DNA of 64,000 nucleotides, taken from the NCBI GenBank assembly GCA_037976565.1, contig CP137684.1:18972259-19036258 (forward strand), written 5' to 3'. The position numbers and the translations under genes were made by a program. The notes under the pieces were generated by a model. That model searched no databases. It was not told the DNA's origin and saw only the letters and a list, made by a program, of their open reading frames with translations. The DNA comes from Mesocentrotus franciscanus. Lineage: Eukaryota; Echinodermata; Echinoidea; Camarodonta; Strongylocentrotidae. Shown in pieces: positions 1-13,521 of the stretch (position 1 is the first letter of the stretch; the number at the start of each line of letters is the position of its first letter).

Positions 1-1362
1 CGTAAATCGCATTGATACAAAAGTGAGAAGAACTGTGTGTCAGTTAGGATAGATTGCAGCAAGTTTTTATTAATATCATGATAATCCTAAAAGTTTCTAA
101 ATTCCTATTCGTGTCGATTCTGAAGTCAGAGGAATCCATCCTTTTTCTCTCTAAAGCTTTTAACGTTCTTATTCAGTTTTTAGACATCTTACCCCTACAA
201 ACGGGTTAGGATTCCTCTTTTTTGCGTCATGATTGCCTTCCCAAATATGTCCAATAAACCACATTAGACCTCTTTCATCTTTGTTCCTTTTATATTTTTA
301 GTTTGTGAAAGGGATACTTTAGATTTGTTGACATGTGCATGACAAGCACTTAGCACTTTATCAAACAGGACATGATATTATTTTGACCTGAAAAACCTAT
401 TTCTCATGAATAGGCAACGGGCAATCCAGATGTCGAAATTTCCCTCCTAGATCGCTTCCTCCTCTCTGTGCTTGACGCGTCCTCCTATCCCCCTCCTTTG
501 CCTCTTCAATTGAAGGAATAAAAGATCCCCGACAAACCCATTATCCATAAGCATACACAGTAATAAAACCGTTTAATGTAAATGAATTCCCCATCTCTGT
601 CGATTCTCCTCCGTATATTGCATTGCTCTGATGATGATGATGATCATCATCATACCGTTACAGAGATCCATTGTCTATTGTTTACAACGCCACTTTCTAA
701 AAGGTATCTGCCTTTCTCGTCCCTCTTTAAAATTACAAATTCAAACACCCCTGATGATTATCATCATCCACAGGACCAAAATGAGGCAATTTTTTATTTG
801 CCTTTTGCATTTTCTTTTTTCTCACTCTCCGGCACTTTAAAAAGTAAACAGGGAAAATATGAGGAGGAAAAATGGCAGCGCCGTGGTTATTAAGGATGGC
901 GTTTGAACGTGGGGAGCAGGATATGGAAAGCGAGGAACATGTTATTAGTCTCACAGCAGGAGGTGCCTGAATCTCCCTACTACATTACTGATGATTCAGT
1001 TCAGTTTGTCGTATATCTTTGCCCGCCTTGACTACCAGGTTCACTGCAATATGGCGCCCTCACTCCTCAAGACCTCTCTCTCTCTCTCTCTCTCTCATCA
1101 TTTATATCTATTTCTATATCCCCATCTTCTTACACTCATGTATTTCGTAATCATTGCATCTTTTATTCGCTCAATTCCTCTCCCATCCCCTCTCTGCTTG
1201 GTACTCATTTGAACTAATATTTGTTATATATATATATCACTTATTGGCGTCTAATTAAGAAACAAAGGGAATACGATTGGGTAATGCATTTCCGCCAATT
1301 AATAGATAATGCTTTATTGCACGAATTTTCGAAACACAACTCATTCCTTCGTCAGAGAGGTT

Positions 1363-1418
<56 letters not shown>

Positions 1419-2089
1419 CATAAATATATATATTAAAAATGTGTATGTATATATATTTTAATTGTCCCTTTAAATTGTTCATTTTCAGCAAAATGGCACA
1501 AAAGACACAAATCTGATTATGAAGTGCCATTTATTTGACTCAAACGAAGCCGCGCGTGATGTGTTGCCCCCTCCCCCATTTCTATGTCCCTCTTCTTCTC
1601 CTTCTCTCCTTCTGTGTTCTCACTCCTCCCCTCTCTCTCTCTATCTCTCTCTCTAATTCTTAACATTTTATTATGCGTTATTCTAAGATAGCCCTACCTT
1701 TCTCTCTTTCTATCTCTCTATTTAATACTTCTAACCCCTTTCTCTCTCTCTCCGACTCTCCCTCTCTTTTTTTTTTCTCTCGCTCTCCCTCTCTCTTTGT
1801 CAGCTGTATTCTCTTCCGTTTGTAATACGACTTATTCAACACGTTTCTTGATTTGTTATAATTATGTTTTTGAACAATTCTGTCTGAACACCAAAGATAT
1901 ATAGTTCTTTCATGAAGTGCACTTGAACATTTTATTTTAGTATCAGAAGTTTATCACATTCCTTCAGTTGGGTTTTGTATCTTAAGCAAACTCATTTGGG
2001 ACATAATTGTGTGTATTGATATTAGAATTAATTTTCTACCGATTTCTTCTTTTCCATTTCTCTTTTCAAGTCTATTTTATAAGCAAGGC
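1..2089. other. Noncoding AT-rich sequence with microsatellites
   Basis: No frame has coding character or plausible splice partners. It contains a CT run (about 1074-1095), a compound AC/AT run (1363-1416) and CT-rich tracts at about 1619-1660 and 1740-1800. Confidence 0.7.
1363..1416. repeat. (AC)n(AT)n compound microsatellite
   Basis: About 25 bp of AC dinucleotides run directly into about 29 bp of AT dinucleotides. Confidence 0.98.
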
Positions 2090-2560
2090 GCTCCGGCATC
2101 CCTCTGTTTTATGTAATTCATCATTCTTCCGCCTGAATCGACCCGTCTCACCGCAGCTGACATCCCTGTGCACGGGCAATCCCGGGGAGAGTTGAGGGGA
2201 GGAATCGACCGACGCGGCTTGCTGCAAACCGCTCACTAATAAAAAAAACCTTTTCCACAGTCAATGTCGCCAGACTTTTCCCCCAGCGCGTCGGCGGGCG
2301 GGCAGGCGGGTAGATAGATGCTTGGGTAGTTGTCGAGTAAGCTTGGTTCGTAGGGTTGAGTTCGTCATCAGCCTAGCACTAGGCAGCAATGTCTACGGTT
2401 AAGCGTACTTTTAAGTGCGGCCAAGCAGAAGGAGGAGAGGCGAAGAAAATAGTCGAGTTCTCCGCAGATCCCGGAAATTACTCTTTTCTTGTGATTGCGT
2501 GTAGGAAAAGAGGCTTTCTCTTTCTCTCCTCATCTTTTCTCTTCTCCTTTTACCAACGGT
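2090..2560 (+). promoter_or_regulatory. GC-rich patch, possible promoter or first exon
   Basis: Against AT-rich surroundings this block is GC- and CpG-rich (for example GCGCGTCGGCGGGCGGGCAG near 2286). It has an ATG at 2388 with a 57-codon open frame (MSTVKRTFKCGQAEGGEAKK...) and a donor-like GTAGGA after it. It could be an alternative Pax6 start or an unrelated exon. No family match is visible, so this is tentative. Confidence 0.25.
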
Positions 2561-5500
2561 GATTTAAGAAAAGGGGAAAATAAAGTTAGATGAGATTAAG
2601 AGAAAGAGTGTTTATAAGAGATATATTAGGGTCAAGCAATGATGAGGATATGATGACGTTAAAGGCATTCTGGAGAGGATAGCCTGGGGTAGGTTTCGGG
2701 GTAATTTTGAAGGGCACCTGTCTTCTTACCAAGGACAGAAGGCGGAATAGAAAAGACGCCATATTCTAAGAAAAACTTAGGACTATTGATCTCTACCTCG
2801 ATGTTTATGAATGTATAACGGCAGGTCTTCTCACTGTTGAGACTCAGGATTACTTTTAATAACTTTGCTTACAATCAACTATTTGTTAAATAGGTGAATG
2901 ATTTTGTCACTAAAGATGAAAATTCGCTTTTCATGTTTTTATGGTTTTATAAGCATGATCTTAGAACGAGATATATTACAACACATATTATGATTATAGA
3001 GCAGTTGATGTATTAAAGACAAAGACAAAGATGCATAAATTCATTTAACCCCCACCCAACCCAGTTTGAGTTGTATTTTCTAAGACCTATTGAGAATTTG
3101 TCGTCTATTTCTTTCTATATTTGAAAGGGCTGTAAAAGTATGCTTTTCATTCAAAATCAACTTTATTAGTGTGTATTTCGGGTTTCATTTAATGTACATA
3201 AAATTAAAATTTGATAGAAATATGTTTATTTAGTAATCACATATGATCAGTCATACAAACTTATATATCTTGTGTACCGATGAAAAACTGTGACAGCACC
3301 ATTGGCGAGTGATCGTTGCATTAAGTAATCGTCAGGAAAAAAAATTAAAAACATAGTTCACTCATTTTTAATTAATATTTTTCATTGCTTTCTGTCCTTT
3401 TTAACCGGGTTGCATGCAGGGACAAAAAAGGAATGATCTGAGTATAGTCTTAAGGAATTACATCCATTTTAGAAAGAATTCGTTTGTTATTTGCTATAAA
3501 AATGATACAATAGTACAGTGTATATAAATGTAACTTTAATACACAAGTATAATATCTTGGTGTGCAAGTAAAAAAACACACGCCACAGCTTTCAGCTTGC
3601 TATACGGAGAGTGCACGAACTTTAGAGATCAAATATTATCATTATTCGTTTCCCTTATACTGTAGACATACAATGCTGAGTTACTTTAATGCTGACGAAG
3701 ATGAAATGAGGTGAATTCAGTTAGAAAAATCAGCCTTGAGGCTTAAAAGACGAGACGTTGCTTGCTTTTTTCCCCTTTCCCTTCTATACGTTATGAATGT
3801 GAGAGGACATTGTATTTATTGAATCACGGTTGACTACATTTACGGGCTATTTTTAGATCGGCATAATTATCAACCCTTCCTTCTCTCTCCTGCGAAATTA
3901 CACGGAATTATGCTAAGAGAAATGCGTTTGTTTAACATCACAATTGCCACCTTTATGAATAGTGATTGGAAATCGTCATGAGAGAATACTTGAATTTAAA
4001 GATTTGAAGGCAACAAAAAAAATTATTTGATCTCTTATATGTTTCTCTTATATTTATTTTTTCATAATTATGCAAGTTGTGTAATATGAAATTATTTTCA
4101 GATTTCCAAATCATACATAAGTATGGAAACAATGAAATTGTGCAACTGTATGGTTATTTAGCTACGTGAACATGGCGTAGATAGGTGATAATGCGCACTG
4201 TTCATTAATATTTTTGCATATACAATTGTTTATTATTTGTTATATTTTCTTTTTATGTTTACTGTATGATTTTTGTTTAGGTAACAGGACTACAATATAA
4301 AATAGCCTTGATATTTTTTAATTACGTTTCAATGAATATATGAATAAATAGATAAATAAATACATGAATACATGAATTAATAAATAAATAAATAGATAAA
4401 TAGATAAATAAGTGAATAAATATATAAAAATCATAAATAAATATATATATATAAATACATTTAGCCCTTGTAAGTTTGTGTTTCAATAACCCAAAATATG
4501 CAAATTTGGCCTGTCTATTATTGTTAGGTTGTCCGAGAATAACAAACAGAAAAAGAAAAATAATTATCAGCCAGTTTAGCGAAAAAAACTACTGTGTCGT
4601 AATCCTGTGGAGGGGCAAAAAAGAAATCATTTTGAAAAAAAGGCTACCATATTCCTGTATGAGCAACACTTTAGAATTATTCTAAGTTTAATAAAGTAAT
4701 CCCAAACGTGTTAAGACACACTTTGCAAGGGCACGTTATCATATAATTATATATAATACCCGCTACCCTCTCTGGTTTGTGGTTTAGAGAAGCTCTTGTG
4801 TTTTCGACACGATTATCAACCTTTTTCTTTTCATCCTGTCTTGCGGTTAGTTGAAGTTTTATTTCAATTTCTTGTGTTACTTGCACGGAAATGTAGTTCA
4901 GGTCATAACATCTGAATTGTTTGTAACTACCTCTTTGCAGTATCATTATCGTAAAATCTTTCCTCCTCTCCTTTAGATCGTGTTTCTATTCACGCCATGT
5001 TTATAGGGGCCCACGCTTCGTTCTCATTGCCGGTTGTACAAATGAAAGACATCAGAGGAATGGATATAACAACATAGGTTATGACATGCGCATGCGCAAA
5101 AGTTTCTGCCTGACTTAATCCTTTTATTACAGTCAGTCTGCCAGGATGAAGAGAGAAAAAAAGTTCATGTTAGGGTCACGGTCGGTAAAAATTGCTTTAA
5201 GTGTATTATAGCGATTGCCAGGGGTTGTACAAACTTTTGTCCCAGGTTACCAAAGACAAACATTAGAAAATGTATGCAAAGCTACTCTTGGGATGTGTTC
5301 TAGCAATATCATTGGACAAAAAAGGAATAGAACGAGGAGTATTATCGGAAAAAAATTGAAGAAAACAAATATTGATAAAAATATTGAAAATAAGACATCT
5401 CTCGTTCTCTCTCTTCCTCTCTCTCTTTCTGTCCCCTTCTCTCTCGTGTTCTAAGTTCAGTATATCGATATAATTTCTTTCTTTCATACCTTAGCTGAGA

Positions 5501-6899
5501 AGTGTGTATTTATGATTAAACAGTGCAGGGCATATGATTTAATCAACCGATCTTCTTTAAAATACACCCCAACGTTTCATATACAGTGTAAATGTATTTT
5601 TGCTCCTCCTTTTATCTCTCTCTCTCTCTCTCTCTCTTTCTCCTCTCTTCATTCTATCATTTCCCATCCCCGCTTTTTTATCCTCATCCTATCTATCCCG
5701 TCTTATTTGTTTTCCTTTTCTCTCTCTCTCTCTCTGTCGCTCTACATCTTTCTGGTTTTTTTTTCTCTCGGCTTAAGAGTTGATTTCTTGTATTTACTTT
5801 GTGTTATCATGCAAAGGAGACAATTCCCCGAACTTAACAATAGAAAACAATGAACTGCAAACATCATTCAGCATAGGGAACTTATGAACACATATTGCAC
5901 AATGTAAGGAGTGTCCGATATCAGTTAATATCAGATAAGATTCATTATTGTCTCGACATTATACTACTAACTCTTATAGTCTTAGTATTCATAGTTGTCT
6001 GTTATATTACATAATATTCCTAGACTCAAGCAAAGCATAGAAATACAATAACTACTTGATTTTATATGATACACTACAGTTGTATGGAATGACTTAATAT
6101 GTATGCACATGTATCAATTTTATACATGATTGTGTACAATCGGTTTTTGTCGAGTTTAAAATAAATTATATGCCTACTCGTATAACAGATTAACCAAAAT
6201 CGACGTAAAATTTATTTTTAAAAAGGGGGTATCACTCCTACCACAAGTTGATGTATCTTCAATTATTATTCATCAAAACATGAGATAGGGAACTGTCCGC
6301 TTTTCTAAATCCGTGGAAAAAAAATTACCGAATTCTACGGAAAACCGCAGTAGCATAGCTCAACTCCGCATACCACTGCGTATGGTGTTACTGGTTGTAC
6401 GCGGCGCCGCAATTGAGGCGCCATAACGGGTACCCACATGTCGTGTGTCCGGACAGTTGATTTAAAACAGTAATTTGAAGAAATGACATCCATCTTTTTA
6501 GACTTATATTACAAATGATTAGAAAGGACGAATATTTATGATGAAAATAGAGCTATTTGATGCTTACTCTTCGTTAAAACCAAAGGGAAAAGTGATTGGT
6601 TTTACAGTTTTACAGTTTTATACAAGTGACCTATGCGCAGATTAGTAAAATCAAGGAGATTAGACCTTGGTAAAATAGAAGCCTAATAGTTTTTGGTGGT
6701 AGATCTACATGTATATATCTATACATTGTGTAGCATCAGCCATGTAGACCTGCAATCGGCGCACACATAGAGCAAGTGAAGATAGCAGAATGAAAGGCAC
6801 TCTCCTCTGATGTTGACATACACGTTGTATTTCCACATCACCTTGGGGCACGTCCATGTGCATACCCCAGTCAAGTGGAAGAATGGATATACTTGGAGG
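2561..6899. other. Noncoding AT-rich sequence
   Basis: I see no exon. There is a TAAA-type repeat at 4316-4456, CT-rich tracts at about 5400-5450, 5618-5640 and 5720-5740, and a short GC-rich stretch at about 6340-6450 (TGTACGCGGCGCCGCAATTG). Confidence 0.65.
4316..4456. repeat. (TAAA/TAGA)n imperfect microsatellite
   Basis: Repeated AATAAATAGATAAATAAATA-type tetranucleotides with interruptions, ending in a short TA run. Confidence 0.95.
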
Positions 6900-7330
6900 G
6901 CATACAGAGGATGGGTGAGAAGAAGGAGGGGAGGGACGTAATATGGATAGAGGAATTGGGTAAAAATAAGAAGGGGAGAGGTGGAGTAGGAATAGGGGGA
7001 TAGGGTGAGAAGAAGGAGGGGAGAGATGGAGTAAGGGTAGGGGGATGGGGTGAAAATAAGAAGGGGAAAGGTGGAGTAGGGATAGGGGAGAGGGTGAGAA
7101 GAAGGAGGGGAGAGGTGGAGTAGAGGTAGGAGGATGGGGTGAAAAGAAGGAGGGGAGAGGTGCAGTAAGGATAGGGGATGGGGCTATAAGAAGGAGGGGG
7201 AGGTGGAATAGGGATAAGGAGAATTCGGTGAAAAGAACGAGGGAGAGGTAGAATAAGAATAGGGGAATGGGGTGACAAGAATGAGGGGAGAGGTGGAATA
7301 GGTATAGAGAATGAGTACAAAGAGGGGTGG
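6900..7330. repeat. Purine-rich minisatellite, unit about 44 bp
   Basis: About nine to ten variant copies of a unit containing AGAAGGAGGGGAGAGGTGGA and GGATAGGGGATGGGGTG. The array lacks stops on the minus strand over a long stretch because of its composition. Confidence 0.92.
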
Positions 7331-7707
7331 AATGGGGGTCTATATAGAAAAGAATGACAAAACAAACGGGTGATGTGAGGAAGGTAAGAGGACGATATGT
7401 GAAGTTCTTAACGATGATCTCTGAAAGAAGTTTTGATTTAGAAATGGACAAAGAGAAGGAAAAAAGGGGGACAGAAGTGATACTTAATGTACTCAGATGA
7501 ATCATGTTATTATTGACATTGTAAGAGGAAGCAGGCAGGAAAACACTTTTTCGAAATATGAAAATAAAAGCGTTTTGTGTTATACGTACAAAAAGCCTTT
7601 AGAAACAATTGTGACTTTGTACATGATCTTTGGTTGGCTTTGAAAGTGCGAGCATTTCGAAAGTAGTTAAAATAAGATCAGAGATGGGTTATAAAAGTAT
7701 GGAAATT

Positions 7708-7810
7708 CGTAAAGGCAGCAGTAATCACGATTTTAAACGAAAGGTACACCAAATAATTCGTAAAGGCGGCAGTTCAAATCGCTATTTTAAACGAAAGGTA
7801 CACCAAATAT
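7708..7810. repeat. Tandem duplication, about 50 bp
   Basis: ATTCGTAAAGGC...TTTTAAACGAAAGGTACACC occurs twice head to tail (about 7704 and 7756), with a 3-4 bp length difference. Confidence 0.9.
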
Positions 7811-10800
7811 TGGTGGTCCTAGTGGGGATAAAAGTGGGAGAAAAGATATAATTATGAAGATGGTAAAGGGCGTACCACAGCCCATCTCCCTGTTGCAAAT
7901 TCCCCTGTCCGCAATGGCAGGGAAACCCGGGGATGGGATGGCGGTCAGCCGTCTACTAATTGCACGAAATTGCGTAGTGCGGGTCATAATGCGAGAGCGT
8001 CAAGTTTAGGTGGCCCTAACTTCAAAGAAAGAAAAAAGAGGTGGAAAGAGAGAGACAGCGGGGAGCGAAAACAAGAGAAGGGTGAGGAAAGAGGGAACAG
8101 GATGGGAAAATAAATGGGGAGAATGAAAGGGGGAAATTTTGACGTGCGATGGTGTAGAAGTAATGTGTTTTTATCAGGCAATTATTGCGCCATGTGGCAG
8201 GGAGTTTTCCTTTTAGTTTCTTTTTTTAGAAGCTACCATACACAGAAAATATCGACTTTGACGAAAATTGAGCGCATGTATATTGGATGGAATATATTGT
8301 TTGAAAAACCACGTAAAGCTGTATTTTGGTGGGGTTACTGTGACTTATTGGGGGAAATATTCGATCTTGCCACTATCGTGGTCGAAAAGGGGGAAATGTA
8401 TTTCACAAGCATGTTAAACATTAAGGTTTTTATAGTACATTATCACTTTTAAGCTTGGTATTTTATAATGACAAGAAAGTTCCTTTGAAGTTAGAAATGA
8501 GTATTGACTTGCCGTTTTGCGAGTTATTAACATTGCGATCTGCTTTGAACATTCTTGTCACAATGTGTAAAATAAAAAACATGAGGAGGAAAATAGTCTG
8601 AAATTTGTAAACCATTACATCACTGTATATCGTGTCATTTAAAACTTAAAAGTCGTAAAAGGAGAAAAGAAATTCGCTTTCAATTTGTGCATTAACCACA
8701 GAGCGAAGTACTACCGTTGAAGTTTATTCATTTCATTTTTCATGCAATATGTGCAAATTTCATATGTTCAGGATCCTGGGAATCGAATGATAGTCCTTTG
8801 GTGAAAGTTATTACACTCTCAGACAAAAATGACGTGTTTCTCTTTTCAAACGTTCGCTGGAAGTAGTTCTTTGTTTGGATGAACTGTGTATTTAAAAGCA
8901 ATGTTTGATTGAAGTGTATATCACCGCAACTTTAAAGTGACCCACATTACAAATTGTTAAAAAACGAGAAAGAGAAGTAAAAAGTTCTACAAGAACGGGA
9001 AATGGAAGTACAAAAATCCACCACAAATCGCTAGATTTTAGTATTATCAATCTAGAGGGATTTCATACGCTTTTGTTTTTCCAAACATCAAACTCAAATT
9101 AAATGTTATTTTGCTCGTAAGTACAATGAAAGATATAAAGTGGTAAGATACCACATCACCGCAATAAATTTTAAAATCTCATTTTTATTTAATATTTTTT
9201 TAAATTTCAGACAAGTAATTCGTACTGTTGAAAAATAGATTAAAACGTTCTTAACAACGAGGGGATTGAAAACAATAATAAACGCATTGTCGTTGAGATG
9301 CCGAATATAGATTATGGCTTAAAATGAGCACCAATATAGTGCTCCATTATCGTTTTCAAGATATGATATTTGCTCAAGAAACAATACGTAATACATGGAA
9401 TATTTTGACTATTTTTTATGTTTATTATGTTGCATCCAAGACATTGAGGTATAGTATGATACCGTGTTCGTAAAATTAAGCAAAATTCTATTAAAACAGT
9501 ATAAACTCTCGTGATGTATATAGTACTGATAATGAAATTGTCCATACCTAAAACTTAGGCATTATTGATATTTTACTTTTAATATAAAGGATAAATCACT
9601 ATTTCGTCGTCAACTAATTTCCGAATGGAATTGGATGGTTCATGTACATCGGAATAAGATAATTCAATAGTCGAAGGTTTAAAATGGAGGTGGGTTCAAA
9701 AGAATGATGATTGCGACCCCATATAGAAGAAAACACCAACAAATCAAAAACAGGTTTAACCAGGTCATTTTTTTAAACGGTGACATTTGACTTTTCTTTT
9801 CTCGTCCCCCCTTCCTGTTTTCTTTTTAACCCTATGTCATTCATATCAAAAGAATATTGTAGAAAGTAGCATAGAGACAAGTTGTATGTTATAATCTGTT
9901 TGCATTGGGAGAACCCCTTATCGTGAGATCCATCTTTCATATTTCCCACGTGACTAATCACGTGATAGATCTTCCCATAGGCGGGTATAAGATTTGCATG
10001 TCATGTTTCCTTTCGTCTCAAAGTGTGACATAGATTTCATGTCGTTTTTAGATAACATCTAGGAAAGGGATTTGAATTTCTTAGTGAGATTAGAATAACT
10101 GTAATATAGGTTCTAATCAAGAATCTGATTATATATTCTGACAAGTTGAACTCCCAAGAAATTGAAGATTAACGTCTCGGGGAATCACATGGGTGTTCTA
10201 GAGGGACTTGTAACCGGTACAGACATAACGTTCTTTTTGCTTTTCTTGGATTTATGACGGATTTGCTTGTTAAGTATAGGATAATGATGATTCTAATCTC
10301 CTTGATAATCCTATGCAAAGGTGATTATTACAAGATTTGTCTAGGATAGCTTTGATAAAATAACGATCGTCGCTGTTTCATTTTTGTTAATTATTGGAGC
10401 TTAGTATCTAATTTGAGGATATTTAAGACAGACGAGAAACATTCACAAACACGTCAGCTTCATTATTTCCGTAGAGGCAAGTCATATTACAATTCTGACA
10501 ATACTCGTACCTAAAAACTTCCATATGTCCCGTGATAAAGAAGAAATCCCTCTGTTTTATTCTTAGATTCTTTGTTAGAGTGAAAACACTTATCATGTAA
10601 ACTTTACATAGCAGCATATTGCTTTCGTTAGCTTCTCAAATTCAAATTATGCTAAACGCCTTTGTATTTGTGCTGTCATGTACGCGAACTTAACAAAGAA
10701 ATGTAGAAGTTTCTTCGTGATAAAAATTAAACGTCTGCAGACAATACATCTTTAATGATAACATTCATTTTATGACGTCGTAAACTTCTGTTCCAAGCCG

Positions 10801-11340
10801 CTCATAATCCTGGAATGATTTACCACTTGGTTTTTATGAAGACTTTCCGAAGAGACTGGCGAGAGACCGCCAACTCGCAAAATGCTATACAAAATTAAAA
10901 GGAATTAAAAACACATTTAATAGGTTTATGTTAATACAGATAGTTGGGATAATGTTGCGGCTACATTTATACTTCCTAATCTTCTGCTTATTAAAGGCCA
11001 TCGCATTGTCATGGCTGCAAATATTCGAGTATTTTCATGAGGTATTGTTACTTTACAAATCCCATATTTTACAGCGCTTCTGTTCGGTTGCCTTTTTTTA
11101 TTTTCATGGGTTCGCGTGTCAGCTCACGTTGATGTACATATTCTTTCGAAAGGGTTGTTGCACTTTTCTTTCCTTTTTAAGATTGTTATGATGTTCAAGC
11201 TAGCCGATGAATTTAAACGTTTTTTACAGCGCCCCTCGCCGCCGTCTCCTCGTCTGTATACGTTCTTTTCTTTCCTCGAAAATTGCCCTGAGCAAGTCAG
11301 CAATCATTGTATAATTCTCTATTTTCAACAACTTTGAGGC
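7811..11340. other. Noncoding sequence, no feature supported
   Basis: No exon or transposon is recognised. The stretch 7880-8200 is less AT-rich than its surroundings and could hold a conserved noncoding element, but nothing in it is diagnostic. Confidence 0.55.
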
Positions 11341-11480
11341 AGCCTTCTTTCTCTCTGTCTCTCTCTTTCTCTCTCTCCCTCTCTCTCCCTTCCCCTCTCT
11401 CTCTCTCTCTCTCTCTCACACACACTCCCTTCTACCCACTCATTCCGATTCTCTTTCTCTCTTTCTCCCTCCCTCTCTCT
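11341..11480. repeat. CT-rich microsatellite with short CA run
   Basis: About 140 bp of mostly CTCT repeats with a short CACACA segment near 11418. Confidence 0.95.
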
Positions 11481-11600
11481 AAATGCGGATCCAGAGATTT
11501 ACATTTGAGGGGGGCGCCCGAAAAACCTTACAATGCATGCGTGCTATTGAGGGCGCGTTCAAACCTTATACGTACATTCTTCAACAGGGGAATGCGCACC
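11480..11600 (-). repeat. Dispersed-repeat fragment with GGATCCAG end
   Basis: AAATGCGGATCCAGAGATTT followed by GAGGGGGGCGCCC resembles, in inverse orientation, the CTGGATCCGC(C/G)CCTG segments at 55612 and 58166. It is probably a fragment of an interspersed repeat. Confidence 0.45.
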
Positions 11601-11955
11601 TTTTGTCCCTGCCCTCCCCCTCCTCATCTGCAATTGCTTCTTTTCCACTATGCCTCCTTCCATTTTTCATGTATTTTCTTCAGTCCACTTATGTCGTTTA
11701 TTGTCCAGTCATTTATTAGTCAGTTATATATCCCTGCATCCTCGAACGATACATCTTTATTTGTTTCGAATCCTCCTCAAAGAAAATGGACGTGTAAATT
11801 CTAGGCAAAGTCAGAGAAATCTAACTGATCAAATGCGCTGTCTAGAGCAATTACAGAGCTGAAATGTCATTCCAATTTGGTGTCGACTTACGAATTAGCG
11901 ATGGAATTCAAATCAAACTATCGTTTCCCAGTGACTTCTTAAATATTTTGTATTA

Positions 11956-12285
11956 TATCCTGCATCAAAAATTTATTGGTTTTTGATTGGTTGAGAGCTC
12001 GTCACGTGACCAGAAATATTTCAACTATTTTAATGTTGCTCTTAGAAAGTACTATTTGGGAGTAGAAGTACTATATGAGAGTACTATTTGGGGGTTGATT
12101 TTTTTTTTTTCAATTTGAAAATTTGATTTTATTATTATTTTTTTTTAATCTAATAATTTTGTTATTCTTTTTTTAATAAAAATTGTAATTTTGGGGGATT
12201 TTTGAAATTTTGATAAAATTTTTCCCAAAATCGTAAAAAAAAATTTGTTTGTTTTTTGTTAAAGATAAATTTTTGATGCAAGATA
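11956..12285. mobile_element. Putative MITE with 20-bp terminal inverted repeats
   Basis: The left end TATCCTGCATCAAAAATTTA and the right end (reverse complement TATCTTGCATCAAAAATTTA) bracket about 330 bp. The interior includes GATTGGTTGAGAGC and CACGTGACC near the left end. There is no coding capacity. Confidence 0.6.
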
Positions 12286-12313
12286 TAAAAAAAATATACA
12301 ATGCCTTCTGTTC

Positions 12314-12425
12314 GAGGTACTGGTTGAAACTATGGGCCTCGGTGACTCCAAAAGTACCATTTTCCGCCCCTCAGCAAATAGTACTATTGGGGTCACCTCT
12401 TGCGCATAGTTTTAACCAGAACCTC
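12314..12425. repeat. Imperfect inverted repeat, arms about 45 bp
   Basis: GAGGTACTGGTTGAAACTAT pairs with the complement of ATAGTTTTAACCAGAACCTC. The inner arms share AGTACTATTTG-like sequence that also recurs at 12050-12105. Confidence 0.7.
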
Positions 12426-13521
12426 TCAAGACAGTGTATATTTGTATATTAATCATCCTCTCGGGAATTAACGATTAATTTTCTAGGAAACCACAATATT
12501 TTTTTCTGTTTTCAGTAAGCTATAATTTTCTCACATTCTCTAATTGTTTCTGTCTTTTCTCAACCGCCCCACCCTCTTTGCTGTCTTTCAAAAGTTCTTT
12601 CTTTCCCATTTAGTGTAATATGGAAAAAAAATCCATATCTTTGCGAAACTTGGTAGTCTAATAGAATATTTTGTAGTTATCCTGATCTATAAAGTAAACA
12701 TAACAATGACATAGCTGGCGCTCTTTATAGTTCCTCAGGAGATGAAGTCTGAACAACTGTAGCATGAACACGAGGGCTTTAAATGTGTCTTGTTTATTCT
12801 ATTAAATAATAATAACTTTAAAAAAAGAATAAATAAATATATAAATATCTGAATGCCAGTGTGATCGTTTAGATCTAAACGTATTTTTCAAAAATAAGAA
12901 TAGAATTTGAGTCTATGTTAATTTGGGGATACTCGGTAGATACAGTTCGTAAGGAAATGTTTGATATGCGATATGTCCTTGTGAAAAGGACATTATATTA
13001 GCATATAATATGACACCTAATGACTGCACATCAAAAAAAAATCATCGTATTCATCATATTTACGTTACTGCTTAGACCTTTCATTGTATACTTTCCTGTA
13101 ACATAAAACATTAAAACAGTATTGATAAAAACAAATATTTTTCAAACTGTTTCTCTTGTGTAACAGACAAGATATTCAAAACGTAGATATTTAAATACAT
13201 ATATATATATATATATATTGTTCACTTGTTTTGTGAAAGTTTAATAAGGGGAATTTTTTTTTAATTCAGACTATTTCAAAATTTAGCAGGGAGGGTATAT
13301 TCTACGCTTATTTTTTTTATCAAGTGCGCCTTGAACCTTCGCTTTCAAGTGTATTTGGCGCCTTACAAACCTCATACATTAGTATTTCCTATATCATTAT
13401 ATACAAGAGACACGGATACAAAACTATGACTTAATTGATTTTATATCATATAAGAATTATCATAATGACGATGATGTATGTTTGAAGTCAGTGGAAGATA
13501 TCGTCGACCCCAGCACGACAA

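Noticed and set aside
6705..7505. Long minus-strand frame of 266 codons
   Set aside because: It is Pro/Ser/Leu/Phe-rich only because it reads the purine-rich minisatellite; no domain, and the frame is open in two phases.
9312..9545. Minus-strand frame of 77 codons in AT-rich DNA
   Set aside because: No domain or splice context; length expected by chance in this much sequence.
11307..11804. Plus-strand frame of 165 codons
   Set aside because: Its first half is a CT microsatellite (Ser-Leu repeats) and the rest a dispersed repeat; no conserved sequence.
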